From the NCBI GenBank assembly GCA_036365145.1, contig JAEOAD010000029.1, positions 24,297,001 through 24,361,000 of the forward strand: a DNA stretch of 64,000 nt, written 5' to 3'. Shown here piece by piece: positions 25,146 to 36,744 of the stretch (the first letter of the stretch is position 1; each line of letters starts with the position of its first letter). The position numbers and the translations under genes were made by a program. The notes beneath the pieces are model-generated. The model saw only the letters and a program-made list of their open reading frames with translations. It made no database searches and was not told the DNA's origin. The stretch is from Orientallactaga sibirica. Its lineage: Eukaryota > Chordata > Mammalia > Rodentia > Dipodidae.

Positions 25146-25333
25146 TTATGAAATAAAAAGTGAGAGAGGAAAAATAGAGAGAGAGAATTAGCATGCTGGG
25201 ACCTCCAACCAATACATTTGAACTCCAGAAGCATGCACCACCTTGTGTGCATGTGTGAATGTGATCTGGAGAGTCAAACTTGGGTCCTTAGGCTTTGTAG
25301 ACAAGTGCCTTAACTACTGTTATCTCTCCAGCC
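25146..25333 (-). mobile_element. Dip SINE, diverged
   Basis: Reversed body ('tttgaactccagaagcatgc', 'accttgtgtgcatg') and head ('ccttaactactgttatctct', 'ccagcc') with a GA-rich tail region. It is older than most copies. Confidence 0.8.
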
Positions 25334-25484
25334 AAGCATAGTTTATTTTAATTAATTGAGATATATGATGAAGAATTATAATATCCTCCCATTAAATTAT
25401 TTTCCCTTCCCAATTCCACTGAACAACTTCTTCCTTCCAACTACCCCCTTCTATTTTGAGGTTGTATTTATACTCCTCCATTAT
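25334..25484. other. T/C-rich stretch, possibly reversed L1 3' end
   Basis: 'atatcctcccattaaattat' and 'cccttcccaattccactgaa' recall the reversed end of L1 3' UTRs. The similarity is weak. If real, it would face the sense L1 that begins next to it. Confidence 0.3.
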
Positions 25485-27905
25485 ACATACCAAGATTGAA
25501 AAAGGTAATCAAAAACCTCCCTTAAAAAAAAAAGTCCAGGACCAGATGGCTTCACAGCTGAATACTATGAAACCTACATGGAAGAACTAAAACTAATTTT
25601 CCACAAACTATTCCACATAATCAGAGAACAGAGGATGTTCCTCAACTCATTTTTTGAGGCTAGAAACAACCTCTTACCAAAACCAGACAGAAATGCAATA
25701 AGAACAGAAAACTATAGGCCTATATACCTGATGAACTTAGATGCAAAGATCCTGGACAAAATCTTCACAGAGTTCAACAATACATCAAAAGCATTATCCA
25801 CCTTGATCAAGTATGGTTCATCCCAGGAACAAAGGAATAGTTCAACAAATGGAAATCTGTCAATGTAATACATCACATAACTAAACCACAAAAACCTCTT
25901 GATAATTTCAATAGATACAAAAAAGTCCATCAATAAAATACAACATCAGTTCATGATCAAAACGTTGGATAAAATAGGCATAGATGGTATATATCTCAAC
26001 ATAATAAAGGCTACATATAAAACACATAAAGCCCAAGTATTACTTAATGGGAAAAGACTCAAGGAGTTCCCATTGAGATCAGGAACAAGACAGGGGTGCC
26101 CACTCTGACCTCTGCTGTTCAACACAGTACTAGAAGTCCTAGTCCAGGCAGTAAGACAGGAGAAATAATTAAATAGGGTACAAAGTATAAAGGAAGAAGT
26201 CAAGTTAGCCCTATTTGCAGATAACATGATCCTATACATAAGTGACCCTAAACACTCCATCTCAAAACTGCTAAAGGTGATTAATTCCTTCACCAAAGTG
26301 GAAGGCCTTTCTATATGCAAAGGACAAAGATACAGAGAAAGAAATTAGCAAAACTGTCCTGTTTCCAATATCAACAAAAAAATTAAATAACTTGGAATAT
26401 CACTAACCAAGGATGTGAAAGACATATATAATGACAACATAAAAACACTCAAGAAAGAAATTGAGGAGGACTTGAGAAAAGGGAAGGAACTCCCATGCTC
26501 CTGGATAGGCAGGTGAAATATGAATATGAAATATATGGTGAAAATGGCAATCCTACCAAAAACAATATTCATATTTAATGCAATGCCAATAAAAACTCCA
26601 GCATCATTCTTCACAGAAATAGAAAAAAAAATCTCAAAATTCATATGGAATGCAGTAGGCCTCAAATATCCAAGCATATTCTCAGAAAAAGAAATACCTC
26701 TGGAGGCATCACCATACCTTATCTAAAACTATATTACAAAGCCATAGTAACAAACACAGCTTGGTACTGGCATAAAAATAGGAACATAGATCAGTGGAAC
26801 AGAATTGAAGACCCAGAATTTAGGTCAACAAACTACAGCTACTTGATCTTTGACAAAGGCCATGATAACATAGATTGGAGAAAAGACCTTATCTTCAACA
26901 AATGGTACTGGACAAACTGGATACCCACATGCAGAAAAATGAAACTAGACCCACACATCTCAATATGTACAAAGATCAAGTTGAAATGGATTAAAGACCT
27001 CAATATAAAACCTGAAACTCTTCTACTACTGGAAGAAAAAAATAGGAGACACTCTCCACAATAGAGGAGTGGGGAAAGACTTCCTGAACAAAACCTCAGT
27101 AGCTCAGGAACTTAAAAAAATCACTCAACCAATGGCATCTCATGACGCTGAAAAGTGTTTATACGGACACATATATTATAAGCAGGGCCAATAGATTACC
27201 CACAGAATGGGAGAAAAGTTTTGCCTGCTATACAACTGACAGAGGCCTAGTATCTAGAATCTATAAAGAACACAAAACATTTTTTTAAAAAAAAAACACT
27301 CACAAAATGGGGAAGAGAGCTGAATAGGGAGTTCTCAGAGGAAAAAAAAAATGGCAAACACACACTTAAGAAAATGTTCAACATCCCTAACCAACAGGGA
27401 AATGCAAATTAAAACAACTATGAGATTCCACCTTACTCCAGTAAGGATAGCAATCATTAAAAAAATCTACTGACAATAAATGTTGGTGAGGATGTGGAGA
27501 AATAGGAACCCTCATTCACTGTTGGTGGGAACATAAGCAAGTACAACCACTATGGAAATCAATATGGAGATTCCTGAAAAGGATGAATATAGAGCTGCCA
27601 ACAGACCCTGTTATTCCCTTACTGGGCATTTACTCTAAATTCCCCATACCTCAGTTCAGAGATACTTGCTCAACAATGTTTATAGCTGCTGAATTCATAA
27701 TATCTAAGAACTGGAATCAACTCAGGTGCCCATGATTGGCCTAATGGATAACCAAGATGTGTAATATCTACACAATGGAATTCTACTCAGCAGTGAGAAA
27801 AAAAAAAAATTACACAATAAAATTCGTAACAGATCATACTCAGCGTACTTACACAATCACAGAAAGATAGTTGTTGCATAATCTCACTCATCTGCAGTTC
27901 CTTAC
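25485..27905 (+). pseudogene. L1 ORF2 (reverse transcriptase to C-terminus), dead
   Basis: ORF2 encodes the L1 endonuclease/reverse transcriptase. This 5'-truncated copy starts just before the RT domain ('SPGPDGFTAEYYE' at about 25532). It continues with 'ENYRPIYLMNLDAKILDK', the RT block 'GTRQGCPL' (about 26085-26108), then 'KLALFADNMI' at about 26205, and C-terminal words '[15 protein letters not shown]' and 'YNYLIFDK'-like sequence. Stops and frameshifts are frequent. The catalytic FADD motif reads FADN, so the second metal-binding Asp is lost. No functional protein is possible. Confidence 0.9.
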
Positions 27906-29097
27906 CTGGATCAGACTCACTTGCTGACATTCCTGATAGGCAAGTTGAAGCCTGGACAATAGGGAGAGTAGGGCTTTTGTGTAGGGGAAGGGTGGGGAAA
28001 GAAACACAAAACTGAACCCAAATCGACCTGGAACCAGAGAAACCTATATACTGGAAGATAGACTAAAAGGTTGAACCCTCAACAGGACCTTGTGGGGAGC
28101 ACCTAAAAAGAAGGGTCCTGGAGAGGTTGGGATGAAGTCTAAACTTAATTTTTTCTTGTTTCTTTTCTTTTTCTTTTCGCTTGCCTTTGGCCTGTAACTA
28201 TAAGTATCAGGATGTGGTTAACACCCACAAAGAGCTATTGATTGGAGAAACCTACAAGGTCCCCCAAACAAGATTGACTTCTGTCAGAGCACTTGATTAC
28301 CCACCAGAGGTCAACGGTAAGACCCTACTGGTTAAAGGTAAGATCCTACTGCTGAGGACACCATATGCTATTGGTACAGAACATGGAGAGACCTGGCTGG
28401 AACTTAGAAGAAAGCCAGACCCATCTGGGGCTAGAAGGCCCTACATGAGCTACCGGGGAAAAGTGGCTAACATCTGTCTGAGCAACTCGAGGCCTAAGCT
28501 ACTCAGGAGCAAACAACATGAAGTGATGCTCACACAAGTGCAATAGTAGCACATGGCCTTGGTGGATAACCAACTGCTTTTGGATTGGCTAACAGAGCGT
28601 CTCGGTGGAGTGGAACCCATATCTGAAACTTTGAAACAAGTCAGAATCATATTCAGACAATGATTTTGCTCTCCAATATCAAGCTTCCACTAAACATGGG
28701 CTATACGATGGACTAAACCCATTAAATTCTGTCTAAATTAATAATGCTTATCTCATCTAATCTGTGCTGACCTTACTCTCTGTTGGAAAATCTGCTTCTC
28801 TGTTTCAGATGGGAGCAGGACCTGAGGAGATAAATGACACAGTGCACTCCACCCCGGCCCCAGCTGACACCACAGAGGAACTAGGAAGATGAGCAAGAGT
28901 GCTGCTTTCTCAGTGAACCTGATAATCAGCGCAAGGGTGAAAGAGATAGATGTTCACTCAGCATCTACCAAAGCAGAGATCCAGAGGCTACTGAAGCCCA
29001 ACACTGAAGTAAACTTAAAACATACCCAACGTGGCTCAGGGAATTTTGTGGAAGAGGGGAGGAAAGACTGTTAGAGCCACAAGTTGGGATATTATGT
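27906..29097 (+). mobile_element. L1 3' UTR (type 1), 3'-truncated
   Basis: This follows the ORF2 remnant. It has the G-rich tract ('gtaggggaagggtgggg', about 27979), then the blocks used above to recognise the antisense copies. It stops at 'gttgggatattatgtaa', about 200 bp short of the end seen at 2226 and 22895, and shows no poly(A) tail. Losing the 3' end is unusual for L1 and points to a later deletion. A 121-codon open frame at 28181-28546 is broken by stops in the copies at 41.6 and 52.2 kb, so it is not a conserved gene. Confidence 0.85.
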
Positions 29098-29179
29098 AAT
29101 TGAGTTACATTTTAATATTCTGGTTTAACTTCCTCATTTCATGTTTGTGTTCTTGTGGTATTCATTTACTCATTTATTT

Positions 29180-29387
29180 TTAAATGTATTTTTTTTTTTG
29201 AGAGAGGGAATGAGGCAGAGAGGGGGCCGGGGAGAGGATGGGCATGCCAGGGCATCCAGCCACTGCAGATGAACTCCAGATGCATGTGTCCCCTTGTGCA
29301 TCTGGCTTACGTGGGTCATGGAGAATCGAACCAGGTCCTTTGGCTTTGCAGGTAAATGCCTTAACCGCTAAGCCATCTCGCCATCCC
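29180..29387 (-). mobile_element. Dip SINE
   Basis: Complete reversed copy: tail and (GA) block, 'gatgaactccagatgcatgt', and 'cgctaagccatctcgccatc'. A perfect 13-bp duplication, tactcatttattt, lies at 29167-29179 and 29388-29400. Confidence 0.92.
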
Positions 29388-29400
29388 TACTCATTTATTT

Positions 29401-29848
29401 GTATCCTCTTAACTTATTTAGGATTTTGATGCATTTATCTTTGTCTTCTTTTTTTTTTTTTTTTGTAAATATTTATAATGATTATGTTGAGCTCTTTGTT
29501 TTGGGGGTCATGTGCTATGGAGTTAGTATTTATTCAGGCAGACATATTGGCTTTATTTTTCACGTTACCTGTTATACCTGGAATGCCTCTTGATATGTTT
29601 GTGTGTGCTCTTGACTTTGCTCTGCTTTGTGTTGTGTGGAGTTCACTCTTGGAAATATCAGTATTGTTTTATGGATGGGGTCAGTGAGATGGTCTCAGTT
29701 TGTTGCAGTTATGCTCAAACTTACTCTTGGGTTCTAGTCATATGGCTGAATGTCTGTGCCTAGAAGTGAAGAGAGAAACATGCTAAAGGTAATCTGAGTA
29801 ATAGAACTCACTCTCAGGACTTAGCCCACATAGATCATCAGTGTCAGG
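29401..29848. other. Unique DNA
   Basis: A T-rich run at 29449-29464; otherwise nothing recognised. Confidence 0.4.
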
Positions 29849-30080
29849 GAGGTCAAAAAATATGGCTTAGTGGTTAAGGAATTTGCCTTCAAAGCCAAGG
29901 GACCCAGGTTCAATGCCTCAGGACCCATGTAAGCCAGATGCACAAGATGGCATATGTGTCTGGAGTTCATTTGCTGTGGCTGGAGGCCCTGATGGGCCCA
30001 TTCTCTCTCTATCGGCCCTTCTCTCTCTCTTCCTCCTTCTCTCTCTCTTAAATAAATAAGTAAACAAATAAATAAACAAA
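29849..30080 (+). mobile_element. Dip SINE, degraded head
   Basis: The head reads 'gaggtcaaaaaatatggctt' where GGGCTGGAGAGATGGCTT is expected, so the internal A box is damaged. Body 'gccagatgcacaagatggca', CT block and AAATAAATAAG tail are clear. Confidence 0.85.
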
Positions 30081-30687
30081 AGAGAGAAGGATCTCCTAAT
30101 GGGACTAGGACTAATAAAACTCGGTTCAAGTTCCAGCATAAATTGTGAATTGTTGGCATCTGTACAGTGAAGAGAAGAGGATTTCTAAAGTGAATGTGTG
30201 TACATGCTAGGCCAAGCCCCAAATTAAAAACCTTTGTGTTGAAAGTAAGAGGAATTGTAAGGTAATCCAAGAACTGGAATTTACATGCTGCCAAATCCAA
30301 TGGCAGATTATCTGCCTGTATAGTTCTTCACTGCCATATTTCTAGTAATTTTAAATAAAATTATTTTCAGATTCCCTAATTGATTTTAGTGACTGGCTTA
30401 CTTTAAATTAATTACTTTAAATTAATTACCTTAAATTAATCTTCAACAATTATTTGAAACACCTAAAATATATAAATATATGTTATTTTTTCTAACATTA
30501 ATTTGGCATTCAAATTCAAAGTTTTTTTGCTTGATACCAGTGATTAATGTCCAAAAGGATTGTTAAAATTGTCTGCAGTGAATTGCTGCCATTATATAAC
30601 ATATATTTTATAGAAAAATACTTAAACAACATGTTTTAATGCAAAATCCTAAAGTATGTTTGGGAAAAGAGAGTAATTTAAATTAAT
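30081..30687. other. Unique AT-rich DNA
   Basis: Contains a short 'ttaaattaattac' triplicate at about 30400-30437; otherwise nothing recognised. Confidence 0.4.
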
Positions 30688-30699
30688 AATTTATTCTTA

Positions 30700-30915
30700 G
30701 ATTGGAGAGATGGGTTAGATATTAAGGCATTTACCTGAAAAGCCAAAGGACCCAGATTTGATTCCCCAGAACCCATGAAAGCCAGAAGCACAAGGTGGAG
30801 CATGCATCTGGAGTTCATTTGCAGTGGCTGAGGCCCTGGCATGTCCAATCTCTCTCTTTCTCTCCCCCTTCCCTCTCATGCTTTGTCTCTTTCTCAAATA
30901 AATAAATATTTAAAA
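30700..30915 (+). mobile_element. Dip SINE
   Basis: Head 'gattggagagatgggttag', body, CT-rich block, AAATAAATAAAT tail. The 11-bp duplication aatttattctt lies at 30688-30698 and 30916-30926. Confidence 0.9.
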
Positions 30916-31094
30916 AATTTATTCTTGAAGCATAGTACCTTGTATTTTGTATATTTATGTCTTTGTTTAGACCTTTCAAATGGAGATTGCCTAATGCAAA
31001 TGAGGTAAGAACCGGACAATTTCAACAAATTTTATGTCAGCATAAAATTTATTCACAAGATCTCTAAAACTGCAAATATTTAAAAATCATTCCA

Positions 31095-31295
31095 GGGCTT
31101 TAGAGATGGCTTAGAGGTTAATGTGCTTGCCTGGAAAGCCTAAGGACCCAGTAGCCACATAAAGCCAGATACACAATGTGGCACTTGCATCTGGATTTTG
31201 TTTGCAATGGCTAAAGGCCCTGTTGTGTTCATTGTCTCCCTGTCTCTCCCCCCATTCCCCCTTTGCAAATAAATAAATAAAATATTTTTTAAAAT
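31095..31295 (+). mobile_element. Dip SINE, small internal deletion
   Basis: Head 'gggctttagagatggctta'. About 12 bases including the B-box region ('ggttcgattcc') are missing between 'aaggaccca' and 'gtagccacataa'. Target-site duplication aatcattcca/aatgattcca at 31085-31094 and 31296-31305. Confidence 0.88.
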
Positions 31296-31305
31296 AATGA
31301 TTCCA

Positions 31306-32329
31306 ATATTCTGTCCCCTTTTATCCTCAGGCTCTTAGGCACTTACGGTATTTTGTTTTGTTCATAAACTGAAGATAATTTGTTTCAAAATTGTTTATTT
31401 TTTAGTAATGAAGCAATTCATTTCTTTTCACAGTCACAACATATAGTTCAGTCAAAAAAATCATCACATATGAAAAAAAATCATCACATATGAAACTCAT
31501 GATTTTCCAAGTTTAATATTTCTGGTAGGTAAAGATGCTTTCTCTTATAATGATTGCATTGTATGTTTGGAAGGACAGTGCATTAAATTTAGACTTTCTC
31601 ATGAAAAATGTGGTACTGATCAAAGTTTTTTTTTTTTTTTAACTCTCATACTACTTCAAGTTATGATGTTAAATCAGCAAAGATCTCAAACATTTAACAG
31701 TAATTGGTAATATGAAATATAGTTGCAATATTGAAAACGAGTAAAGATCAAATAAAGAATCATTACTTTGGTCTTGAAATTTCATGAACAGCTTAATCAT
31801 AGACCAGGTGTTTAGAAACATATTCATAGAAAAAAAGAAACAAGGAAAATTAATTATATTGAAATATAAGACTGGACAATGAGTTTGAATTATTCCTCAT
31901 GTACATAAAGTATTTTGTAACAATATCCCAAATAATCTCTTTTTTGATACTAATTAAATACATTGTATTAGGAACATTAATTTGTTTTCTTCTGCTAGCA
32001 TAAAAAGTTCCCTGTATATGTTAATATTTTATTTTAATGGGACATTGGTTGCAGGAATTATTTTTGTCTAGTCCTTGGAATCATCTACATGGATCAGCGT
32101 TTCTCCTTATGAATGAACATTTATCTTCTTACTTTTCTTTCCTTATTGCAGCAGCCAGGTTTTCCCCTAAGATCTAGACTAGAAGAGTTTTAAAGTGATT
32201 ATTAGTTATTTTAATTAGTTTCTGCTCCAGTTTTTATATGATTTATTTTACATGTTACAAGTTATTCCTCTTATTTCTCTAAAATCCTGAAGATTTTATA
32301 TAAGATATAAAATATAAGATATATATGTT
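31306..32329. other. Unique AT-rich DNA
   Basis: Contains a 20-bp-period tandem duplication ('tcatcacatatgaaa' twice, about 31454-31495) and a T14 run near 31627. Nothing else recognised. Confidence 0.45.
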
Positions 32330-33885
32330 AACAGACTGAGCCTCAGGGTATTCCTACCCACTTTGTGGATCTTATAATCTTTCTGCCCCCTCTTTCTCAG
32401 TGTTCTGGGTTTATTGGCAGTCTGATTTAGTGTTGAAATTTTTGTGGTCTCTGGATTTCTGCTTTCATAGGTTTTGATTATTTTATGTGTCTGTCGCCAT
32501 CATCCTGGGGCTGGTTGTCAGACTAGCAGTAAAAGCAATATTCATGACATCCTTTCCTCTGGGCCCTAGCAGATTTTTTAGATGTGGAAAGTCTCATTGT
32601 GGGCAGCGAATTCAGATATCATGTTGTTATATCAATGGATAAGCTCTCTTCCATTTTCTCTGCCACCTATAAAACCAAACAGATTCTCCAACAAAGTGTA
32701 AGCACAATTGGGGTAAAGGGGATATGCAAAATTGTTTAGGAGATTTTTAGTGCAACAGCCCACTGACAATTGGATTCTTACTTGGTTTTCCCTACCAGAT
32801 CTGAGGCCTCTCCCACTTAGTGGGCCTTATGTCCAATCAGAGAAATGTTGATTACAGGTAGAGGCTATATGCTACTACTGCACAAATGTAAACTTTTTGT
32901 CCAACTGGTTGATTTTGTAGTCTGCAGCATCCCTGGTTATTCATCCTGTTGGGGCTGTTGTTCTCTGGATGCTACAATAGGGCTCTCCAGCACTATGAGA
33001 GCTAGCTGGAAAGGAGCTAGTTTCCCTTTCTGTTCCAGCTAGGTATTCTGATGTCCTGTGACTGCAGCCTGCAATTTCTTCAGCAATAGGGTCTTTCTTA
33101 ACTTTTAGCTCTGGAAGGTAATTAAGTGCTTTTGAAATGGACTACATTATTTGGAGATCTCATGGGTCTCCCTAACCAACACCTCACTGTTGGGGATAAC
33201 TAATTTCTGGGTATTAAATTTCATAGCCAGAGTCCATAATTGTAAGTTTAAACTTTTCCACCTTCTGTCCAGATTGTAACCACTCCCCCTTAATTTGTAG
33301 TTATATTTTGTAGAATGCTAGCCAGACGGAAGGTTTCTGTGGAACTGAATCTTAATGCTGTCTTAATTTTTGTGCCCACCCTCCCTATCCTCTACTCACC
33401 CTCTCCACACCCTGCCCCTCCTATCTCTTCTCACCCTTGATATTCCTTCTCTTCCCCAACCTGACCAGAAATCCTTCTTCTTTCCCACTTCATTTTTTCT
33501 CCATATTCCTGGCATTAACAGTCATTTGCATACCTCTTCACTTGATCGATGTGAGGCTACTCATATGGGAGAGTACATTCAGTGTTTATCATTCTGTGTC
33601 TACATGACCTCATATAGAATATTTTTTTTTCCAAATCTATCATTTTCCTAAAATTATCATTATTGAATTTTTCTTTACCACTGTGTAGAATGCCATGGTG
33701 TACATGTACCACATCTTCATTATCCATTCATCAGTTGATGGGCTTATTCCAATTCTTAGCTATTGTTAATAGAGCTTCAACAAACCTCGTTGAACAAGAA
33801 TCTCTGAAGTAAAGAGTGGAGTATTTAGGGTGTATGCCAAGGAGTGGTATAGCTGGGTTAAATGATAGATCTATTTTCATCTTTT
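32330..33885 (-). mobile_element. L1 with type-3 3' UTR and ORF2 tail
   Basis: On the minus strand the ORF2 C-terminal tail comes first. Plus-strand 'gtgtagaatgccatggtgta', 'atccattcatcagttgatgg' and 'cttagctattgttaatagag' at 33.68-33.78 kb are its reverse. Next comes a purine-rich tract (pyrimidine-rich on plus, 33.37-33.5 kb) and a 3' UTR ending near 32330. The 3' UTR matches the 62.0-62.9 kb copy ('ggcagtctgatttagt', 'ctggttgtcag', 'ctctccagcactatgag') and differs clearly from types 1 and 2. Confidence 0.8.
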
Positions 33886-34993
33886 TCATTCCATTGTTTT
33901 ATACTCTAGCACATTTTTTCTTACACAAAGACAAAATTACTAAACCATTTGTGAAAGTCTTACATCTTCAAAAGCCATCAAAACCTCTAGAACACAGTTC
34001 ATCAATTTTCTATGTCATGTATAAAATCACCACAAAAATTTTAAAAATGATCTAAGTACAACATCTTACAGTTTCTGCATATCTAGTCAGGTAGAGTTTT
34101 GCAGGATCTCTGTCTAGTGGTGATCTTGGCCAGTCCTGGTATTTCATCTAGGGGTTGACAGGAGAATGATTGGTTCAAGATGTACTGAAGTATTTGAAAT
34201 AATTCATTTCCTTGTGACTGTAGCTGCCATAAACTGCTTTTCAAGACAAAAGGTGAGTAACTTTAGAAAGAGGATTTAAGCAGATGTTTTTATATAACTT
34301 AAGGTTATAAAGGGATTATTATCACAACATTTTGCCCATATTCTACAAGCCTGAAGAAAGTTATGGGTTTTGGCCTCACTCAAGAGGACAAATGCAACAG
34401 GAATGAGGCATCATGAGTGTCACCATCAGGTCTTCATACTACATCATCAAAATCCTCATCCCAAATCATTTCTCTGCTTCTCTTTACAGCAGAAATTGTA
34501 AGAAGTATTCAGTGCTTTTGTTTTTGGTTTTCTATCTGTATACATGCTGTGTACCTGCCTTAATAATTCCTTCACTTCATAGTTTTAAATAACATATGTA
34601 AAGTATTACTATCCAACCATTTAATGGGAGCATACCATGTTAGTTCATTTACACATGTTCAATGCCTTTTACTTATAGCTTTCATAAAATTATGTCTTGG
34701 TCTGATATACTGCTAAAACATTTCCAACTTTAATTCTTCAGTTGCTCAAACTAAATATTTGTAGTCAGCTTGATCAATCTTTTGCTTCCATTTTTCTTTC
34801 TTTCTTTTAAAAATATAGTATTTATTTATTTTTTGGCGAGAGAGAGGAATATATGTCTATGTGTCTTCTGCACTTTTGAAAGAGATATCTATTATTTGAT
34901 TTCTTCATTTCTTCTCTTTTACTATTCTACTCTGTTCTAGTTGCTCTCACTTGTCAGAATTGAAACTAAATATCATAATATATGTTTGACCTG

Positions 34994-34994
<1 letters not shown>
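33886..34994. other. Unique AT-rich DNA
   Basis: No gene. 'tatttatttattttttggcg', 'agagagagg' at about 34819-34848 could be the tail of a truncated reversed Dip. Confidence 0.4.

Positions 34995-35071
<77 letters not shown>
34995..35071. repeat. (TA)n microsatellite, about 38 units
   Basis: A pure alternating TA run of about 77 bp. Such tracts form cruciforms easily and are often length-variable or misassembled. Confidence 0.97.
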
Positions 35072-35073
<2 letters not shown>

Positions 35074-35152
35074 CCATTGCTGCCATATTTCAGAAATATA
35101 GCCCTAAAGGCTATCCCTAAAGGAGAAAGGACATTTTAGTGATTTAATATTT

Positions 35153-35429
35153 ATTATTATTTTTTTAATTTATTTTTGGAGAGAGAGACAGAGAAAGATA
35201 GACAGAGAGGGAGAGGAAGACAGAGATGGGCGTGCCAGCAGGCTCTCACCTGTTGTGAATGAAATCCAGATGTGTGCGCCCCCTTGTGGGCAAGTGAGGC
35301 ATTGCACCCTTGCCTCACTTTGCATCTGGCTAAACGTGGGACCTGGAGATTGGAACCGCTGGACATTGGGACCAGCATTCTTAGGCTTAGCAGGCAGGTG
35401 CCTTAGCCACTAAGCCATCTCTCCAGCCC
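35153..35429 (-). mobile_element. Dip SINE, long subfamily
   Basis: Reversed long form: 'gcgcccccttgtgggcaagt', 'gaggcattgcacccttgcct' is the extra block also seen at 17.6 kb. It ends 'aagccatctctccagccc'. The 13-bp duplication tgatttaatattt is perfect (35140-35152 and 35430-35442). Confidence 0.92.
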
Positions 35430-35487
35430 TGATTTAATATTTTTAAATAGGTATATGCATTTATGTGATAAACAAAAGATATCTCCA

Positions 35488-35676
35488 GGCTCAAGAAATG
35501 GCTCAGTGGTTAAGGTACTTGCCTGTGAAGCATAACAACCCAGCTTCAGTTCCCCAGTATCCATGTAAAGCCAGATGCACAGAGTGGCACATGCATCTGG
35601 AGTTCATTTGTAGAGGCTGGAGGCCCTGGCACATCTATTTTCTCTCTTCCTCTCAAAATAAAAACGATTTGAAAAC
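35488..35676 (+). mobile_element. Dip SINE
   Basis: Head 'ggctcaagaaatggctcagt', body 'gccagatgcacagagtggca', and a short CT block. The imperfect duplication gatatctcca/gatattacca lies at 35478-35487 and 35677-35686. Confidence 0.87.
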
Positions 35677-35819
35677 GATATTACCAATTCCTTCATTATT
35701 GTGAGCTCAATATGAGAATATAAAACATTTCTCATAATATACAATGATTTATATTTTCAAAGATTAACATTTTCTCCTATTTCATAGTTTTAAGTGATTT
35801 AGAATACAAGATATTAACT

Positions 35820-35842
35820 GGCTGGTTAGCTCAGTTGGTTAA
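35820..35842 (+). pseudogene. tRNA-Ile-like 5' fragment with target-site duplication
   Basis: 'ggctggttagctcagttggt' plus 'ta' is nearly identical to the first 22 nt (acceptor and D arm) of vertebrate tRNA-Ile; the difference I see is T for C at position 4. The match stops after the D loop. Flanks aatacaagatatta (35803-35816) and aatataagatatta (35843-35856) look like a 14-bp target-site duplication. No CCA or poly(A) is present. It cannot be a working tRNA. A tailless retropseudogene of a tRNA 5' half is my best reading. Confidence 0.55.
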
Positions 35843-36503
35843 AATATAAGATATTAGGTTAAAATAACAACATTGTCTTGATCTGAATTTACGATGTTGT
35901 GGGAAAGTAAAATACTGTTATAAGCAGGTCAAATGTGTTACCATGTCCCTGTCAAGTTTGATTGTTCTGCAATAAATTAGCAAAATGTTGACTAATAATA
36001 ATATTTTCCAAGGGAGAGAACAGAGGGAATTGACTCAACGGTCACCTGTCTATGACCTGAATTATCTTTGGCGGAAGAATCAACTGCTCACTTTCATCTC
36101 TCTTAAATTACATGATTTCACTTGAAAAAAAACAACATATATGAAGATAAATACAATAATAAATTTTGTTTTTGATTATAAGCTTGATAGACATTTGACT
36201 TTACTTCATTTATTGCTTGTGTAAACTAATAAGATGTACAACTCGAATTCATGTTAAAACATGACAGACTTGAGGTCAATATTGTCCCCTGGCATCAGTT
36301 CTTGAAATTTTACATGGCAACCATATCTAATTGCAGCCCAGTATGTGCAGTTTTCTAAAGTTATTATCTGATAAGTACTCTTATCAAGAAGTAAAAATCT
36401 ATTTCTCAGCAATTACTTTATTATAAGGAAAGTCATTATAAAGTGTTACTAAAATGACAATGTTTAAAATCTCTCTTCCAAAAAAAGTAAAAGTTGGGTT
36501 TTT

Positions 36504-36744
36504 ATTTATTTATTCTACATATGAGAGAAAGAGAGAGAGAGAGTGAGAGAGAAATAGTGAAATAGAGTGCCAGGGTCTCATCCATTGTAACTGAACGCTG
36601 GACACTTGCACCACCTTTTGTGCATATAAGACCTTGTACTTGTCTCACCTTTGTACATCTGGCTTACTTGGGATCTGGAGAGTCAAACATATGTTCTTAG
36701 GATTCACAGACAAGTGACTTAACCACTAACCCATCTCTCCAGCA
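36504..36744 (-). mobile_element. Dip SINE, long subfamily, diverged
   Basis: Reversed copy with (GA)n, 'cttttgtgcatataagacct', 'tgtacttgtctcacctttgt' (the extra block) and 'aacccatctctccagca'. Flank words 'aagttgggttttt' and 'aagcctggttgtttt' may be an eroded target-site duplication. Confidence 0.82.

Noticed and set aside
28181..28546. 121-codon plus-strand open frame, among the longest in the window
   Set aside because: It lies in an L1 3' UTR. Homologous positions at about 41.65 and 52.18 kb contain stops or frameshifts, so it is not a conserved gene.
25485..29097. Reverse transcriptase as a sign of a retron, group II intron or other bacterial system
   Set aside because: Sequence words, 3' UTR and context are those of mammalian L1 ORF2, and the frame is broken.
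29821..30300. 159-codon minus-strand open frame
   Set aside because: It runs through a Dip SINE ('EREGGREREG' is the reversed CT-rich block) into unique DNA; no protein family.
31454..31495. Short direct repeats as a possible CRISPR array
   Set aside because: Only two copies, 20-bp period, no spacers, and the genome is clearly mammalian.
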